From NCBI GenBank assembly GCA_910584685.1, contig CAJUAO010000002.1:1-64000 (forward strand): a stretch of 64,000 nt of DNA, given 5' to 3'. Below the pieces are notes generated by a model. That model saw only the letters and a program-made list of their open reading frames with translations. It was not told where the DNA came from and ran no database searches. The DNA is from an uncultured Lachnospiraceae bacterium (GTDB lineage: Bacteria; Bacillota; Clostridia; Lachnospirales; Lachnospiraceae). How positions within the stretch are numbered: position 1 is the stretch's first letter; the number at the start of each line of letters is the position of its first letter. The translations under genes were made by a program, and so were the position numbers. This document shows, in pieces, positions 43,878 to 52,859 of this stretch.

Positions 43878-45146
43878 ATGGGCTCGGAAAAAACATATAT
43901 CTGCATAGACCTTAAGTCCTTTTATGCCTCCGTGGAATGTGTGGAACGGGGGCTTGACCCCCTTATAACAAACCTTGTGGTAGCTGACCCTGAAAGAACT
44001 GACAAAACCATATGTCTTGCCATAACGCCTGCCATGAAGGCCTTAGGCATAAAAAACCGATGCCGTGTCTTTGAAATACCCAAAAATGTATCATACATTA
44101 TTGCAGAGCCCCGAATGAAGCTTTATCTTGAATATTCCGCAAAAATATATTCCATTTACCTAAAATACATTTCAAAGGATGATATTCATGTATATTCTAT
44201 AGACGAAGTTTTCATGGACGTTACAGATTATCTTTTTCTGTATAAGATGACCGGCAGCAAGCTTGGCGAACGGATAATGCAGGATATTTTTTCTGAAACA
44301 GGCATCCCTGCCTCCTGCGGCATAGGTACAAACCTGTATCTTACAAAGGTTGCCTTAGATATTACTGCCAAACATTCCCCGAATTTTATAGGCTACCTTG
44401 ACGAGGAGGGCTACAAAAAAACCTTATGGCATCATCGTCCCCTGACTGATTTCTGGCGTGTGGGAAAGGGCACTGCAAACAAGCTTGCCTCCGTTGGAAT
44501 ATATACCATGTATGATATAGCCCACGCTAATGAGGAGCTGCTCTATCATCTTTTTGGGGTGGACGCAGAGCTTTTAATTGACCATGCATGGGGTATTGAG
44601 CCTGTAACTATAGCTGACATAAAATCATATAATTCAAGAACAAACTGTCTTTCAAGCGGACAGGTGCTTATGCGCGATTACAGCTTCGAGGAGGGAAAGC
44701 TTATAGTCAAGGAAATGATGGACCTGCTCTGTCTTGACATGGTGGAAAAAAATATAGTAACCTCCTCTGTAACTCTACAGGTGGGCTACTCTAATGCCCT
44801 GCATGTGGAACATTCAAGAGGGACCGTAACTCTTGACACGGAAACTAATGCAGATATTATCATTATCCCTGCTATTACTAAGCTTTATGAGCGTATAGTA
44901 AACCCGTTATATCCCGTACGGCGTATCTATATTACCGTAAATAATGTAATTCCTGAGGAATACAGCCAGTACAGCCTTTTTGCCGATGGGGAAAGCCTTG
45001 AAAAAAACAGAAGGCTTCAAAAAGCCATGATTGACATTAAAAATAAATACGGTAAAAATGCAATTTTAAAAGGCATGAATCTTCAGAAAAGCTCCACCGC
45101 CATAGAGCGCAACAGACAGATTGGAGGTCATAAAAGTGGAAAATAA
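43878..45146 (+). CDS. Y-family DNA polymerase (UmuC/UvrX-like)
   Basis: A 422-residue translesion polymerase. The N-terminal metal motif is CIDLKSFYASVEC, the second catalytic motif YSIDEVFMDV, followed by the helix-hairpin-helix thumb WRVGKGTANKLASVGI and the little-finger domain. It resembles the UvrX/YqjW group of Firmicutes, which is often followed by a YolD gene, as here. There is no UmuD gene. It copies damaged DNA with low fidelity in stress. The spacer upstream holds a G9 run. Confidence 0.9.
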   Translation: MGSEKTYICIDLKSFYASVECVERGLDPLITNLVVADPERTDKTICLAITPAMKALGIKNRCRVFEIPKNVSYIIAEPRMKLYLEYSAKIYSIYLKYISKDDIHVYSIDEVFMDVTDYLFLYKMTGSKLGERIMQDIFSETGIPASCGIGTNLYLTKVALDITAKHSPNFIGYLDEEGYKKTLWHHRPLTDFWRVGKGTANKLASVGIYTMYDIAHANEELLYHLFGVDAELLIDHAWGIEPVTIADIKSYNSRTNCLSSGQVLMRDYSFEEGKLIVKEMMDLLCLDMVEKNIVTSSVTLQVGYSNALHVEHSRGTVTLDTETNADIIIIPAITKLYERIVNPLYPVRRIYITVNNVIPEEYSQYSLFADGESLEKNRRLQKAMIDIKNKYGKNAILKGMNLQKSSTAIERNRQIGGHKSGK

Positions 45147-45501
45147 TTCCCATATGCAAAGGAATTTAAGCCGACGCCCCAAAATGTCTATAGAAAACAG
45201 GGCAAAGCAGTTTGCTCCCTTTTCTGCTCTTCGGGGACTGCCTGACGAGCTTGCCTCCGTGGAAAAAATCATTGTTCCAAAGGCGGAACTTTCCCCCTAT
45301 ATGGAGGAGGAGCTTAATAGAAGCCTTTCTTCACTAAAACCGGGGGATATGGCTGAAATCGTATATTTTTCAGACGGAGAGTATATTAAAACTACCGGCC
45401 TGATTTCCCGTATTGATGCGCAATGCCGTATGCTTCAGATAGTTGATAAGAAAATTGCCTTTGACGATATTTACAGTATAAAAGGGAGTAAGCAGGACTG
45501 A
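45136..45501 (+). CDS. YolD-like protein
   Basis: A 121-residue protein beginning at a GTG preceded by GGAGGT at eight bases. MSIENRAKQFAPFSALRGLPDEL is typical of YolD-like proteins, followed by a compact beta domain with DMAEIVYFSDGEYIKTTGLISRIDAQCRMLQI. YolD proteins commonly pair with Y-family polymerases in Firmicutes, possibly as UmuD-like partners. Its start overlaps the polymerase stop by 11 bases. Confidence 0.88.
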   Translation: MENNSHMQRNLSRRPKMSIENRAKQFAPFSALRGLPDELASVEKIIVPKAELSPYMEEELNRSLSSLKPGDMAEIVYFSDGEYIKTTGLISRIDAQCRMLQIVDKKIAFDDIYSIKGSKQD

Positions 45502-45514
45502 CTCCCTTTTATTA
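45480..45514 (+). terminator. Terminator of the polymerase-YolD unit
   Basis: AAAAGGGAGT (45480-45489) pairs with ACTCCCTTTT (45501-45510). The stop codon of the YolD gene lies within the structure. It also faces the end of thiC. Confidence 0.8.
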
Positions 45515-45587
45515 TCCATAATAATTAGAAATTCTCTAATACAAAACTAACAGCTTCTTAACGTAGGACAGTTTGAGAAATAACTAT

Positions 45588-46901
45588 TTATTTTTCTGTA
45601 CAAAATTCTACCTTCTTACCATCAAGTATCATATTTGTAGTTCTTACGGCGCACATTTTTCCGCACATTGAGCATGTATGCCTCTCAGACACAGGCGTAC
45701 TCTCATAATACCTTCTTGCCTTTTCCGGGTCTAAAGCATACTTAAACATTTCCTCCCAGTCAAGCCTGTGTCTTGCATCTGACATCTTATTATCAATTTC
45801 TCCTGCTCCCTTTATTCCTTTTGCTATATCTGCAGCATGGGCCGCTATTTTACTTGCAATAATGCCCTCCCTTACATCATTGGCGTCAGGAAGCCTTAAA
45901 TGCTCCGCCGGTGTTACATAGCATAAAAAATCAGCTCCCGATGCGGCGGCAATAGCTCCTCCTATAGCCGACGTAATATGGTCATAGCCCGGCGCTATAT
46001 CGGTAACTAACGGCCCGAGCACATAAAACGGCGCATTATGGCATATTCTTTTCTGAAGCTGCATATTTGCAGCTATCTCATTCATCGCCATATGTCCCGG
46101 ACCCTCTACCATAACCTGTACGTCCCTTTCCCACGCTCTCTTTGTAAGATTTCCAAGCTCAATAAGCTCTGAAATCTGTCCCGCATCCGTACTGTCGTCT
46201 ATGCAGCCCGGTCTTAACGCATCTCCAAGGCTTATGGTTACGTCATATTCCCTCAATATATCAAGAACCTCATCATAATGCTCATAAAATGGATTTTCAT
46301 TTCCCGTCATCTCCATCCATGCAAAAAGCAGGGAGCCTCCCCTTGAGACAATGTTCATTCTTCGTCCCTCCCGCTTAAAGGCCTCGATTGCCCTTTTGTT
46401 TATGCCTGCATGAATAGTCATAAAATCCACACCCTCCTCGGCGTGGGCTCTTACTACCTTAAGGAAATCCCCAGCAGTTATCTCCAGCAAATCCTTCTCT
46501 AAATATCCTATGGCGTCATACATGGGAACTGTTCCTATCATTGCCGGCGACTTTTCTATAAGCTGCTTTCTAAAGGTATTTGTCTTTCCGTAATTGCTTA
46601 AATCCATTATGGCTTCCGCTCCGTATTCTATGGCCATATCCACCTTTTCCATCTCTATGGAATAATCCTTGCAGTCGCCTGAAATGCCGAGATTTACATT
46701 AATCTTTGTCTTAAGGCCCGTTCCAATGCCCTCAGGACTTAAGGATGTATGGTTTATATTTGCAGGAATTGCAGCCTGTCCCTTTGCCACAAGGGACATA
46801 AGCTCATCTGGCGCCATTTTTTCCTTTTCGGCTACAAGCTTCATCTGTGGTGTGATAATTCCTTTTTTTGCCGCTTCCATTTGTGTGTAATATTCTTTCA
46901 T
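45588..46901 (-). CDS. thiC: Phosphomethylpyrimidine synthase ThiC
   Basis: A 437-residue radical-SAM-type enzyme that turns aminoimidazole ribotide into HMP phosphate for thiamine. It shows NVNLGISGDCKDYSIEMEK, EAIMDLSNYGKTN, TIHAGINKRA, SRGGSLLFAWM and VMVEGPGHMAMNEIAANMQLQK. The C-terminal cluster motif reads CSMCGKMC, a CX2CX3C spacing that is one residue shorter than the textbook CX2CX4C. The start at 46901 follows AGAGGAT; an upstream in-frame ATG at 46994 is within the leader. Control is by the TPP riboswitch. No other thiamine gene is adjacent. Confidence 0.93.
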   Translation of the reverse strand: MKEYYTQMEAAKKGIITPQMKLVAEKEKMAPDELMSLVAKGQAAIPANINHTSLSPEGIGTGLKTKINVNLGISGDCKDYSIEMEKVDMAIEYGAEAIMDLSNYGKTNTFRKQLIEKSPAMIGTVPMYDAIGYLEKDLLEITAGDFLKVVRAHAEEGVDFMTIHAGINKRAIEAFKREGRRMNIVSRGGSLLFAWMEMTGNENPFYEHYDEVLDILREYDVTISLGDALRPGCIDDSTDAGQISELIELGNLTKRAWERDVQVMVEGPGHMAMNEIAANMQLQKRICHNAPFYVLGPLVTDIAPGYDHITSAIGGAIAAASGADFLCYVTPAEHLRLPDANDVREGIIASKIAAHAADIAKGIKGAGEIDNKMSDARHRLDWEEMFKYALDPEKARRYYESTPVSERHTCSMCGKMCAVRTTNMILDGKKVEFCTEK

Positions 46902-46918
46902 AAATAATCCTCTTTTCT

Positions 46919-46975
46919 GCGCACCTCTTTGACTGCGCCGTATTATGCCGGGTGCGCTCAGACACAAATACGGCG
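46919..46975 (-). promoter_or_regulatory. Interleaved stems in the thiC leader
   Basis: GCGCACC (46919-46925) pairs with GGTGCGC (46951-46957), and CGCCGTATT (46936-46944) pairs with AATACGGCG (46967-46975). The two stems interlock, so they form either a pseudoknot or two exclusive folds, six bases upstream of the thiC ribosome-binding site. Confidence 0.5.
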
Positions 46976-47007
46976 TATTAAAAATCATCTGCATAAGTCC
47001 TGCATAG

Positions 47008-47044
47008 AAAAAACCTGCGCATATAACTGAATATGCGCAGGTTT
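47008..47044 (-). terminator. Riboswitch-controlled terminator of thiC
   Basis: On the minus strand AAACCTGCGCATAT pairs with ATATGCGCAGGTTT, followed by a T-run. It lies about 75 bases after the TPP aptamer and before thiC, so it fits termination when TPP is bound. Confidence 0.8.
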
Positions 47045-47116
47045 CCGGATAAATCTTTTATTAATATATTTGTCCATAAACTATACTGTCAAATTGAATT
47101 TTAATTATAAATTCTT

Positions 47117-47190
47117 TTTGCTCCCTACGCTAGTATTAACTAAACAGGTTCTAAGGGTATTTCTCAACTGTTAAACAGTACCCCTGCACA
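47117..47190 (-). promoter_or_regulatory. TPP riboswitch (THI box)
   Basis: The minus strand shows GGGGTACTG, the TTGAGAAATACCC core, ACCTG, GTTAATACTAGCGTAGGGA and the other conserved parts of the thiamine pyrophosphate aptamer. It precedes a terminator and thiC. Confidence 0.93.
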
Positions 47191-47237
47191 AAGCGCCGTG
47201 TAAAGCCGACGCTTGCAAATTCGGCTCTGCCGAATTT
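47191..47237 (+). repeat. Two-hairpin dispersed repeat, unit 3
   Basis: AAGCGCCG (47191-47198) and CGACGCTT (47207-47214) form a stem with one mismatch. This is followed by GC and the perfect palindrome AAATTCGGC-TCT-GCCGAATTT (47217-47237). A further hairpin, AGCGCCG/CGGCGCT with a plus-strand T-run, follows at 47268-47294 next to the end of accDA. Confidence 0.7.
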
Positions 47238-47292
47238 GTGTTTTTCCTTTACCTTTTTCTGAAACATAGCGCCGTGTAAAGCCGGCGCTTTT

Positions 47293-49080
47293 TTAAAAGT
47301 TTCTGAATCTTTCGTAACGCTCGTTTACAATTTCTTCCGGGCTTTTGTTTTTGTATTTTGACAAAAACTCCTTAATATAATTTTTCATATAGCCTGAAAG
47401 GTCATATAAATTCTGCTCTCCTGCCGGAACTGTCTCCGGTATTACCTTTTCTATTACCTTTAGGGAAAGCAAATCCTTAGAGGTTATCCTCATAACATCC
47501 GCCGCCTCGTTTGCCCTTTTTGCATCCTTCCAAAGAATAGAAGCAAAGCCCTCGGGACTTAATATGGAATAGGTGGCATTTTCAAGCATCCAGACCTCAT
47601 TAGATACTGCCATGGCAAGAGCTCCTCCGCTGCCCCCTTCGCCTATTACAATAGTAACAACAGGCACCTTTAGGGCAGACATTTCATAAAGATTTCTTGC
47701 GATAGCCTCTCCCTGGCCTCTTTCCTCTGCCTCTATGCCGCAGAACGCACCGGGAGTATCAACGAAACAGATTACCGGCCTTAAAAACTGCTCTGCCTGC
47801 TTCATAAGCCTTAAGGCTTTTCTGTAGCCCTCAGGATATGGCATTCCAAAGTTTCTTAAAATATTTTCCTTTGTATTTTTTCCCTTCTGCTGGGCTATAA
47901 CAGTAACAGCCTTTCCTCCCACCGTGGCAATACCGCCTATGATGGCGCCGTCATCCCTGTACGCCCTGTCGCCGTGAAGCTCTATAAAATCCTTAAATAT
48001 AACGGATATATACTCCATGGCCGTAGGTCTTGTGGCGCTTCTTGACACCTGAACTTTGTCCCACGCCTTCATTACAGCGCTGTCCTTAAGAGGTATAGAC
48101 GCTATCGGAGCATTTTTCTTTATGTAATGCTCGTATGTGTTTATTTTGTCAGTCTTTATAGTGTGCATGCGGATTATTTCACCCAGCTCATGCCTTAGCT
48201 CGCTTCTTTTTACTATTCCGTCTATAAGTCCCTTTTCCAAAAGAAACTCCGAGCGCTGAAATCCCTCAGGAAGCTTCTGTCCTATGGTCTGCTCTATTAC
48301 CCTTGGCCCTGCAAAGCCTATAAGGGCTCCCGGCTCTGCCAGTATAATATCGCCAAGCATGGCAAAGCTGGCTGTAACGCCGCCTGTAGTCGGGTCCGTA
48401 AGCACCGACACATAAAGCAGTCCTGCCTGCGAATGACGCTTAAGGGCCTGGGACGTCTTTGCCATCTGCATAAGAGAAACAATTCCCTCCTGCATTCTGG
48501 CTCCTCCCGAGCAGGCAAATATAACTACAGGAAGCCTGTCCTTTGTGGCTCTCTCCACCATACGTGTAATACGCTCGCCTACAACCTCTCCCATGCTTCC
48601 CATAAGAAATCTGGAATCACATATGCCAATGGCAAGCTCCATGCCGTGAATAGCTCCCTTTCCGGTGATGACCGCCTCGCTTAAGCCCGTATTCCCCTTA
48701 AGTACTGTCAGCTTTTCCTCATAACCCTTAAAATTAAGGGGGTTATCTGTTATAAGCTCCTTATTCCACTCCTCAAAGCTTCCCTCGTCCAAAACCATAT
48801 CAAGTCTCTGATATGCTCCAATTCTGAAATTGTAGCCGCACTTCGGACATGTGTGGTTTGCTTTTTCCACATCCTCAGACAATACTGCATCTCCGCAGTT
48901 GCCGCACTTTATATAAAGCCCCTCCGGAACCGACGGCTCTGTATTTGGAGTATGAATGGTCGCTCCGCTTCCTACCTTTCTGTTTATCTGCCTGAACTCG
49001 TTTTTTTCCGCTGCCTTTCTTTCGTTTATCTCTTCATTTCTTGCTATTGAAATATACGTCTGTTTCTTAAAATTCAACAT
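47293..49080 (-). CDS. Acetyl-CoA carboxylase carboxyltransferase, beta and alpha subunits fused
   Basis: A 595-residue fusion. The first half (about 50-320) is AccD-like with the zinc finger CGNCGDAV...CPKCGYNF and FACSGGARMQEG. The second half (about 330-595) is AccA-like with SRSATRPTAMEYI, ELHGDRAYRDDGAIIGGIA, FVDTPGAFCGIEAEERGQGEAIA and GEGGSGGALA. It moves the carboxyl group from carboxybiotin to acetyl-CoA to give malonyl-CoA. It is last in the operon after accC (37 bases). The fusion joins subunits that are separate genes in E. coli. A basic N-terminal leader (1-45) precedes the zinc finger. Confidence 0.93.
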   Translation of the reverse strand: MLNFKKQTYISIARNEEINERKAAEKNEFRQINRKVGSGATIHTPNTEPSVPEGLYIKCGNCGDAVLSEDVEKANHTCPKCGYNFRIGAYQRLDMVLDEGSFEEWNKELITDNPLNFKGYEEKLTVLKGNTGLSEAVITGKGAIHGMELAIGICDSRFLMGSMGEVVGERITRMVERATKDRLPVVIFACSGGARMQEGIVSLMQMAKTSQALKRHSQAGLLYVSVLTDPTTGGVTASFAMLGDIILAEPGALIGFAGPRVIEQTIGQKLPEGFQRSEFLLEKGLIDGIVKRSELRHELGEIIRMHTIKTDKINTYEHYIKKNAPIASIPLKDSAVMKAWDKVQVSRSATRPTAMEYISVIFKDFIELHGDRAYRDDGAIIGGIATVGGKAVTVIAQQKGKNTKENILRNFGMPYPEGYRKALRLMKQAEQFLRPVICFVDTPGAFCGIEAEERGQGEAIARNLYEMSALKVPVVTIVIGEGGSGGALAMAVSNEVWMLENATYSILSPEGFASILWKDAKRANEAADVMRITSKDLLSLKVIEKVIPETVPAGEQNLYDLSGYMKNYIKEFLSKYKNKSPEEIVNERYERFRNF

Positions 49081-49117
49081 ACCTCACCCAACCTTTACAA
49101 AATAACATGCCTCCAAT

Positions 49118-50461
49118 TTACAGGCCGTACTCATCATGAATAAAATGAGTGTTTATGTCCCCGCTTCTAAATCTTTCATTTCCGATTATTTCAAACTGGA
49201 AATCTATATTTGTATCAACACCGTCAATAATAAGCTCCCCAAGCACTGACTGCATCTTGTTTATAGCTGATATTCTGTCCTTATCATGTACTATTACCTT
49301 GCATATCATGGAATCATATGTTGGCGGTATGCGGTATCCGTTATATATGGCTGAGTCTATTCTTACGCCGTTTCCTCCCGGAAAATGTATATTATTTATA
49401 ACTCCCGGACAAGGCATAAAATTCTTTTCGGGATTTTCCGCATTTATCCTGCATTCTATGGCATGTCCTGTCACATGTATATCCTCCTGCTTAACGGATA
49501 AAGGCAGACCCTCTGCAATGGCTATCTGTGTCTTTATTAAATCAATACCTGTAACCATCTCCGTAACAGGATGCTCCACCTGTATACGGGTGTTCATTTC
49601 CATAAAATAAAACTCTCCGTTTTTATCAAGAAGAAACTCTATTGTACCTGCGTTTTCATAGCCCACGGCCTTTGCTGCCTTTACTGCCACAGCTCCCATT
49701 CTTGCTCTGAGCTCACTGTCAATGGCTGCTGACGGCGACTCCTCCACCACCTTCTGATGCTTTCTCTGTATAGAGCAGTCTCTCTCTCCCAGATGGACTA
49801 CATTGCCGTGCTTATCGGCAAGTATCTGAAACTCTATATGTCTTGGGGACTGTATATACTTTTCTATATACATGGTGTCGTCGGCAAAGGCGTTCACCGA
49901 CTCTCTCTGGGCTGTATTAAAGCTTTCCTCGAAATCCTCCGATTTTTCAACTATACGCATACCCTTTCCGCCGCCTCCTGAGGACGCCTTCACTATAACA
50001 GGATATCCCATTTTATCTGCAATCTCTTTTCCTGTCTTAGCGTCAAATACAGGCTCTGTAGTTCCCGGCGTTACCGGCACTCCTGCGGCTATCATTGTGC
50101 TTCGTGCCTCTGACTTATTTCCCATGCGGTTTATAATATCGGCGCTTGGACCGATAAAGGCTATATTGCACTTTTCACAAAGCTCGGCAAACTTAGCGTT
50201 TTCTGATAAAAAGCCAAAGCCGGGATGGATGGCCTGCGCTCCCGTAACTATCGTTGCGCTTATTATACGCTCCATATTCAGATAGCTGTCCTTTGAGCTT
50301 GCCGGCCCTATACATACAGCCTCGTCTGCAAGCTGGGTGTGAAGTGCAAATTTATCTGCCTCCGAATATACGGCTACGGTCCTTATACCCATTTCCCTGC
50401 ATGCCCTGATTATACGTATGGCTATCTCTCCTCTATTTGCAATAAGAATTTTGTTAAACAT
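49118..50461 (-). CDS. accC: Biotin carboxylase AccC
   Basis: A 447-residue ATP-grasp enzyme that carboxylates the biotin on AccB. It shows NRGEIAIRIIRACREMG, the glycine loop SSGGGGKGMRIV, ERDCSIQRKHQKVVEESPS, FLLDKNGEFYFMEMNTRIQVEHPVTEMVTGID and the C-terminal RINAENPEKNFMPCPG. Length is normal. It lies between fabZ and accDA in the fatty-acid operon, with short gaps. Confidence 0.96.
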   Translation of the reverse strand: MFNKILIANRGEIAIRIIRACREMGIRTVAVYSEADKFALHTQLADEAVCIGPASSKDSYLNMERIISATIVTGAQAIHPGFGFLSENAKFAELCEKCNIAFIGPSADIINRMGNKSEARSTMIAAGVPVTPGTTEPVFDAKTGKEIADKMGYPVIVKASSGGGGKGMRIVEKSEDFEESFNTAQRESVNAFADDTMYIEKYIQSPRHIEFQILADKHGNVVHLGERDCSIQRKHQKVVEESPSAAIDSELRARMGAVAVKAAKAVGYENAGTIEFLLDKNGEFYFMEMNTRIQVEHPVTEMVTGIDLIKTQIAIAEGLPLSVKQEDIHVTGHAIECRINAENPEKNFMPCPGVINNIHFPGGNGVRIDSAIYNGYRIPPTYDSMICKVIVHDKDRISAINKMQSVLGELIIDGVDTNIDFQFEIIGNERFRSGDINTHFIHDEYGL

Positions 50462-50493
50462 ACCTGACTCTCCATTCTGCTGTACCTGACAAA

Positions 50494-50916
50494 TTAGTTT
50501 ACTGCAAATGTAAGCTCTGCAATAACTGCCGTCTGTCCGTCTACAGACGCTACTGCCCTGCCTACTCCTATAGGTCCTTTTCTCTTTATAATCTCACACT
50601 CAAGCTTAAGCATATCCCCCGGTACTACCTTTCTCTTAAACTTAGCCGAATTTATGGAGCCAAAATAAGCCGTCTTTCCCTTGTTTTCCTCAAGGCTTAA
50701 TATGGCTACTGCTCCTACCTGAGCCAGCGCCTCTATCTGCAGCACTCCCGGCATAACAGGCTCCTCTGGAAAATGTCCCTTAAAGAAGGACTCGTCGTAT
50801 GTAATAGCCTTGTAGCCTACTGCCTTTTCACCCGGCACCAGCTCCTCTATCTTATCCACAAGCAGAAAAGGATGCCTGTGTGGTATAATTTCCTGTATTT
50901 CCTTAATTCCTAACAT
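50494..50916 (-). CDS. fabZ: 3-hydroxyacyl-ACP dehydratase FabZ
   Basis: A 140-residue hotdog-fold enzyme that removes water from beta-hydroxyacyl-ACP. It opens with IIPHRHPFLLVDKIEELVPG and carries the catalytic His in FFKGHFPEEPVMPGVLQIEALAQ with the downstream Glu. It lies between accB and accC in the operon. With no fabA or fabM seen, it provides the dehydration step for the cycle. Confidence 0.95.
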   Translation of the reverse strand: MLGIKEIQEIIPHRHPFLLVDKIEELVPGEKAVGYKAITYDESFFKGHFPEEPVMPGVLQIEALAQVGAVAILSLEENKGKTAYFGSINSAKFKRKVVPGDMLKLECEIIKRKGPIGVGRAVASVDGQTAVIAELTFAVN

Positions 50917-50969
50917 AGCTTTCTCCTTTAAAAAATGTCTGTATCTGATATTAACGCCTATATATGATA

Positions 50970-51542
50970 TTAGCGTATTTTGAATAACGGCTGTCCGTAC
51001 TCTACCATGCTTTCATTTGTTACAAGTATTTCAACAACCTCTCCGTCAAAATCGCTTTCAATATCATTCATAAGCTTCATAGCCTCTATTATGCCAAGCT
51101 TCTGCCCCTTGACCACCTTGTCTCCCACCTTGACAAAAGGCTCATCCTCCGGTGATGCTGCGCTGTAAAAGGTTCCTACAAGAGGTGATTTAACTGTTTT
51201 AATATTTTCGTCTTCCTCCTGCTCCTCATTGATATCTCCTGTCTGAGAGGCTGTATTCTGCGGCACAGGAGGTGTCACTGATATAACGTCTACAGGCGAC
51301 AGGAGCTGAGGTATATTGTTTACCGGCATCTGAACAGGCTGCACCTGTGGGCCTGATTTTTTCTTTCCGCTGGCATTAATCCTAATCTTATAGCCCTTAT
51401 CGTCTCCTGAAAGCTGCTCCCACTTAAAATCCACTTTCGCTTCTGCCACTGCGTTTATAAGCTCCTTAATGCTGTTAATATCCTTGATAAAGTCTTCCGC
51501 CATATTTTCGGCCGGCCCTTCCTTATATAATCTTTCTAACAT
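50970..51542 (-). CDS. accB: Biotin carboxyl carrier protein AccB
   Basis: A protein of up to 190 residues with a Pro/Gln-rich linker (about 80-115) and a C-terminal biotinyl domain. The biotinylated Lys is in EAMKLMN. VKSPLVGTFYSAASPEDEPFVKVGDKV is the typical thumb-containing start of the domain. The start is uncertain: an in-frame ATG at 51503 gives 177 residues, and neither has an ideally spaced site. It lies between fabF and fabZ. Confidence 0.93.
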   Translation of the reverse strand: MLERLYKEGPAENMAEDFIKDINSIKELINAVAEAKVDFKWEQLSGDDKGYKIRINASGKKKSGPQVQPVQMPVNNIPQLLSPVDVISVTPPVPQNTASQTGDINEEQEEDENIKTVKSPLVGTFYSAASPEDEPFVKVGDKVVKGQKLGIIEAMKLMNDIESDFDGEVVEILVTNESMVEYGQPLFKIR

Positions 51543-51606
51543 ATTTCTACTTAACCTTTCCTAAAAATTCTACGCCTCTTTTCAATCAGCCTTCCTTAAC
51601 CGCCTG

Positions 51607-52842
51607 TTACTCATATTTCTTAACAAGAATTGATGCGTTGTGACCGCCAAAGCCAAGGGAATTGCTGAGGGCATAGTTTACCTGAGTATTGATTCCTTCG
51701 CCCTTTACATAGTTTAAGCTCATACCCTCCTCAGCTTCCTTAAAGCCAACATTCGGATGAACATAGGAATCATTTATTGTCTTTACACATGTGATAAATT
51801 CTACTGCGCCTGCCGCCCCAAGCAAATGTCCGACCATGGATTTTGTTGAGCTTATAAGAACATCTCCTGCCGCCTCTCCAAAGGCTGCCTCTATAGCTCT
51901 TGTCTCAAAAAGGTCATTGTGATGGGTGCTTGTGCCGTGGGCATTGATATATTCTACCTGTGAAGGCTTTATTCCCGCTTCATTCATGGCGTTTGTCATT
52001 GCTCTTGCCGCTCCCTCGCCATCCTCGGCAGGGGAGGTTATATGATAAGCGTCAGAGGTTGCGCCATATCCGGCTACCTCTGCATATATCTTTGCTCCTC
52101 TTTTTTTTGCATGCTCAAGCTCCTCAAGTATTACAATACCCGAGCCCTCACCCATAACAAAGCCGTTCCTGTCCTTGTCAAAAGGCTTGCATGCAAGCAA
52201 TGGCTCCTCTGTAGTGCTAAGGGCCTTAAGAGCTGCAAAGCCGCCTACGCCTATAGGCGTTATACAGCTTTCAGTTCCGCCTGCTATCATTACGTCTGCC
52301 TCGCCGCACTGTATGCTTCTGTATGCCTCGCCTATTGAATGTGTTCCCGTAGCGCATGCCGTAACTACGTTTATTGACTTGCCCTTTGCCCCAAGCTGTA
52401 TAGACACGTTTCCTGCGGCCATATTTGAAATCATAAGAGGCACAAGCAAAAGATTAATCTTACCCGGTCCTTTTTCCATGTATTTCTGATGATTTTCCTC
52501 TATAACCCCAAGTCCTCCAATGCCTGAGCCGACGGACACGCCTACCATATACGGGTCTTCCTTTTCAATATCAAGACCTGCATCCTTTACGGCCTCCATA
52601 GCTGCAGCAACGGCAAACCTGCAAAACTGCTCCATTCTCTTTGCTGTCTTTGGCTCCATATAATCCTTAGCATCAAAGTCATCTACCTGCGCCGCTACCT
52701 TTGCCTTAAAGTCTGTAACATCAAATCTGTCTATTTTCTTAATTCCTACTTTATTTGCCTTTATACCTGCCCAGAAATTATCCACTCCTATACCTATCGG
52801 TGTAACAGCTCCCATTCCCGTAACAACTACTCTCCTGCTCAT
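51607..52842 (-). CDS. fabF: 3-oxoacyl-ACP synthase II FabF
   Basis: A 411-residue condensing enzyme. The Cys-His-His triad is visible: TACATGTHSIGEAYR (nucleophile Cys), NAHGTSTHHND and KSMVGHLLGAAGAVE. It elongates acyl-ACP with malonyl-ACP. No FabH is encoded here, so initiation must be handled elsewhere. It is followed by accB and preceded by fabG (17 bases apart). Confidence 0.96.
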   Translation of the reverse strand: MSRRVVVTGMGAVTPIGIGVDNFWAGIKANKVGIKKIDRFDVTDFKAKVAAQVDDFDAKDYMEPKTAKRMEQFCRFAVAAAMEAVKDAGLDIEKEDPYMVGVSVGSGIGGLGVIEENHQKYMEKGPGKINLLLVPLMISNMAAGNVSIQLGAKGKSINVVTACATGTHSIGEAYRSIQCGEADVMIAGGTESCITPIGVGGFAALKALSTTEEPLLACKPFDKDRNGFVMGEGSGIVILEELEHAKKRGAKIYAEVAGYGATSDAYHITSPAEDGEGAARAMTNAMNEAGIKPSQVEYINAHGTSTHHNDLFETRAIEAAFGEAAGDVLISSTKSMVGHLLGAAGAVEFITCVKTINDSYVHPNVGFKEAEEGMSLNYVKGEGINTQVNYALSNSLGFGGHNASILVKKYE

Positions 52843-52859
52843 ATTTATGTGCTTCCTTT

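Noticed and set aside
46902..46994. A 31-codon N-terminal extension of ThiC
   Set aside because: It lies in the structured leader, lacks an RBS and has no counterpart in the family.
47268..47294. The hairpin with a T-run as terminator of accDA
   Set aside because: The T-run is on the plus strand, while accDA is transcribed from the minus strand; it fits read-through control from the other side or the repeat family better.
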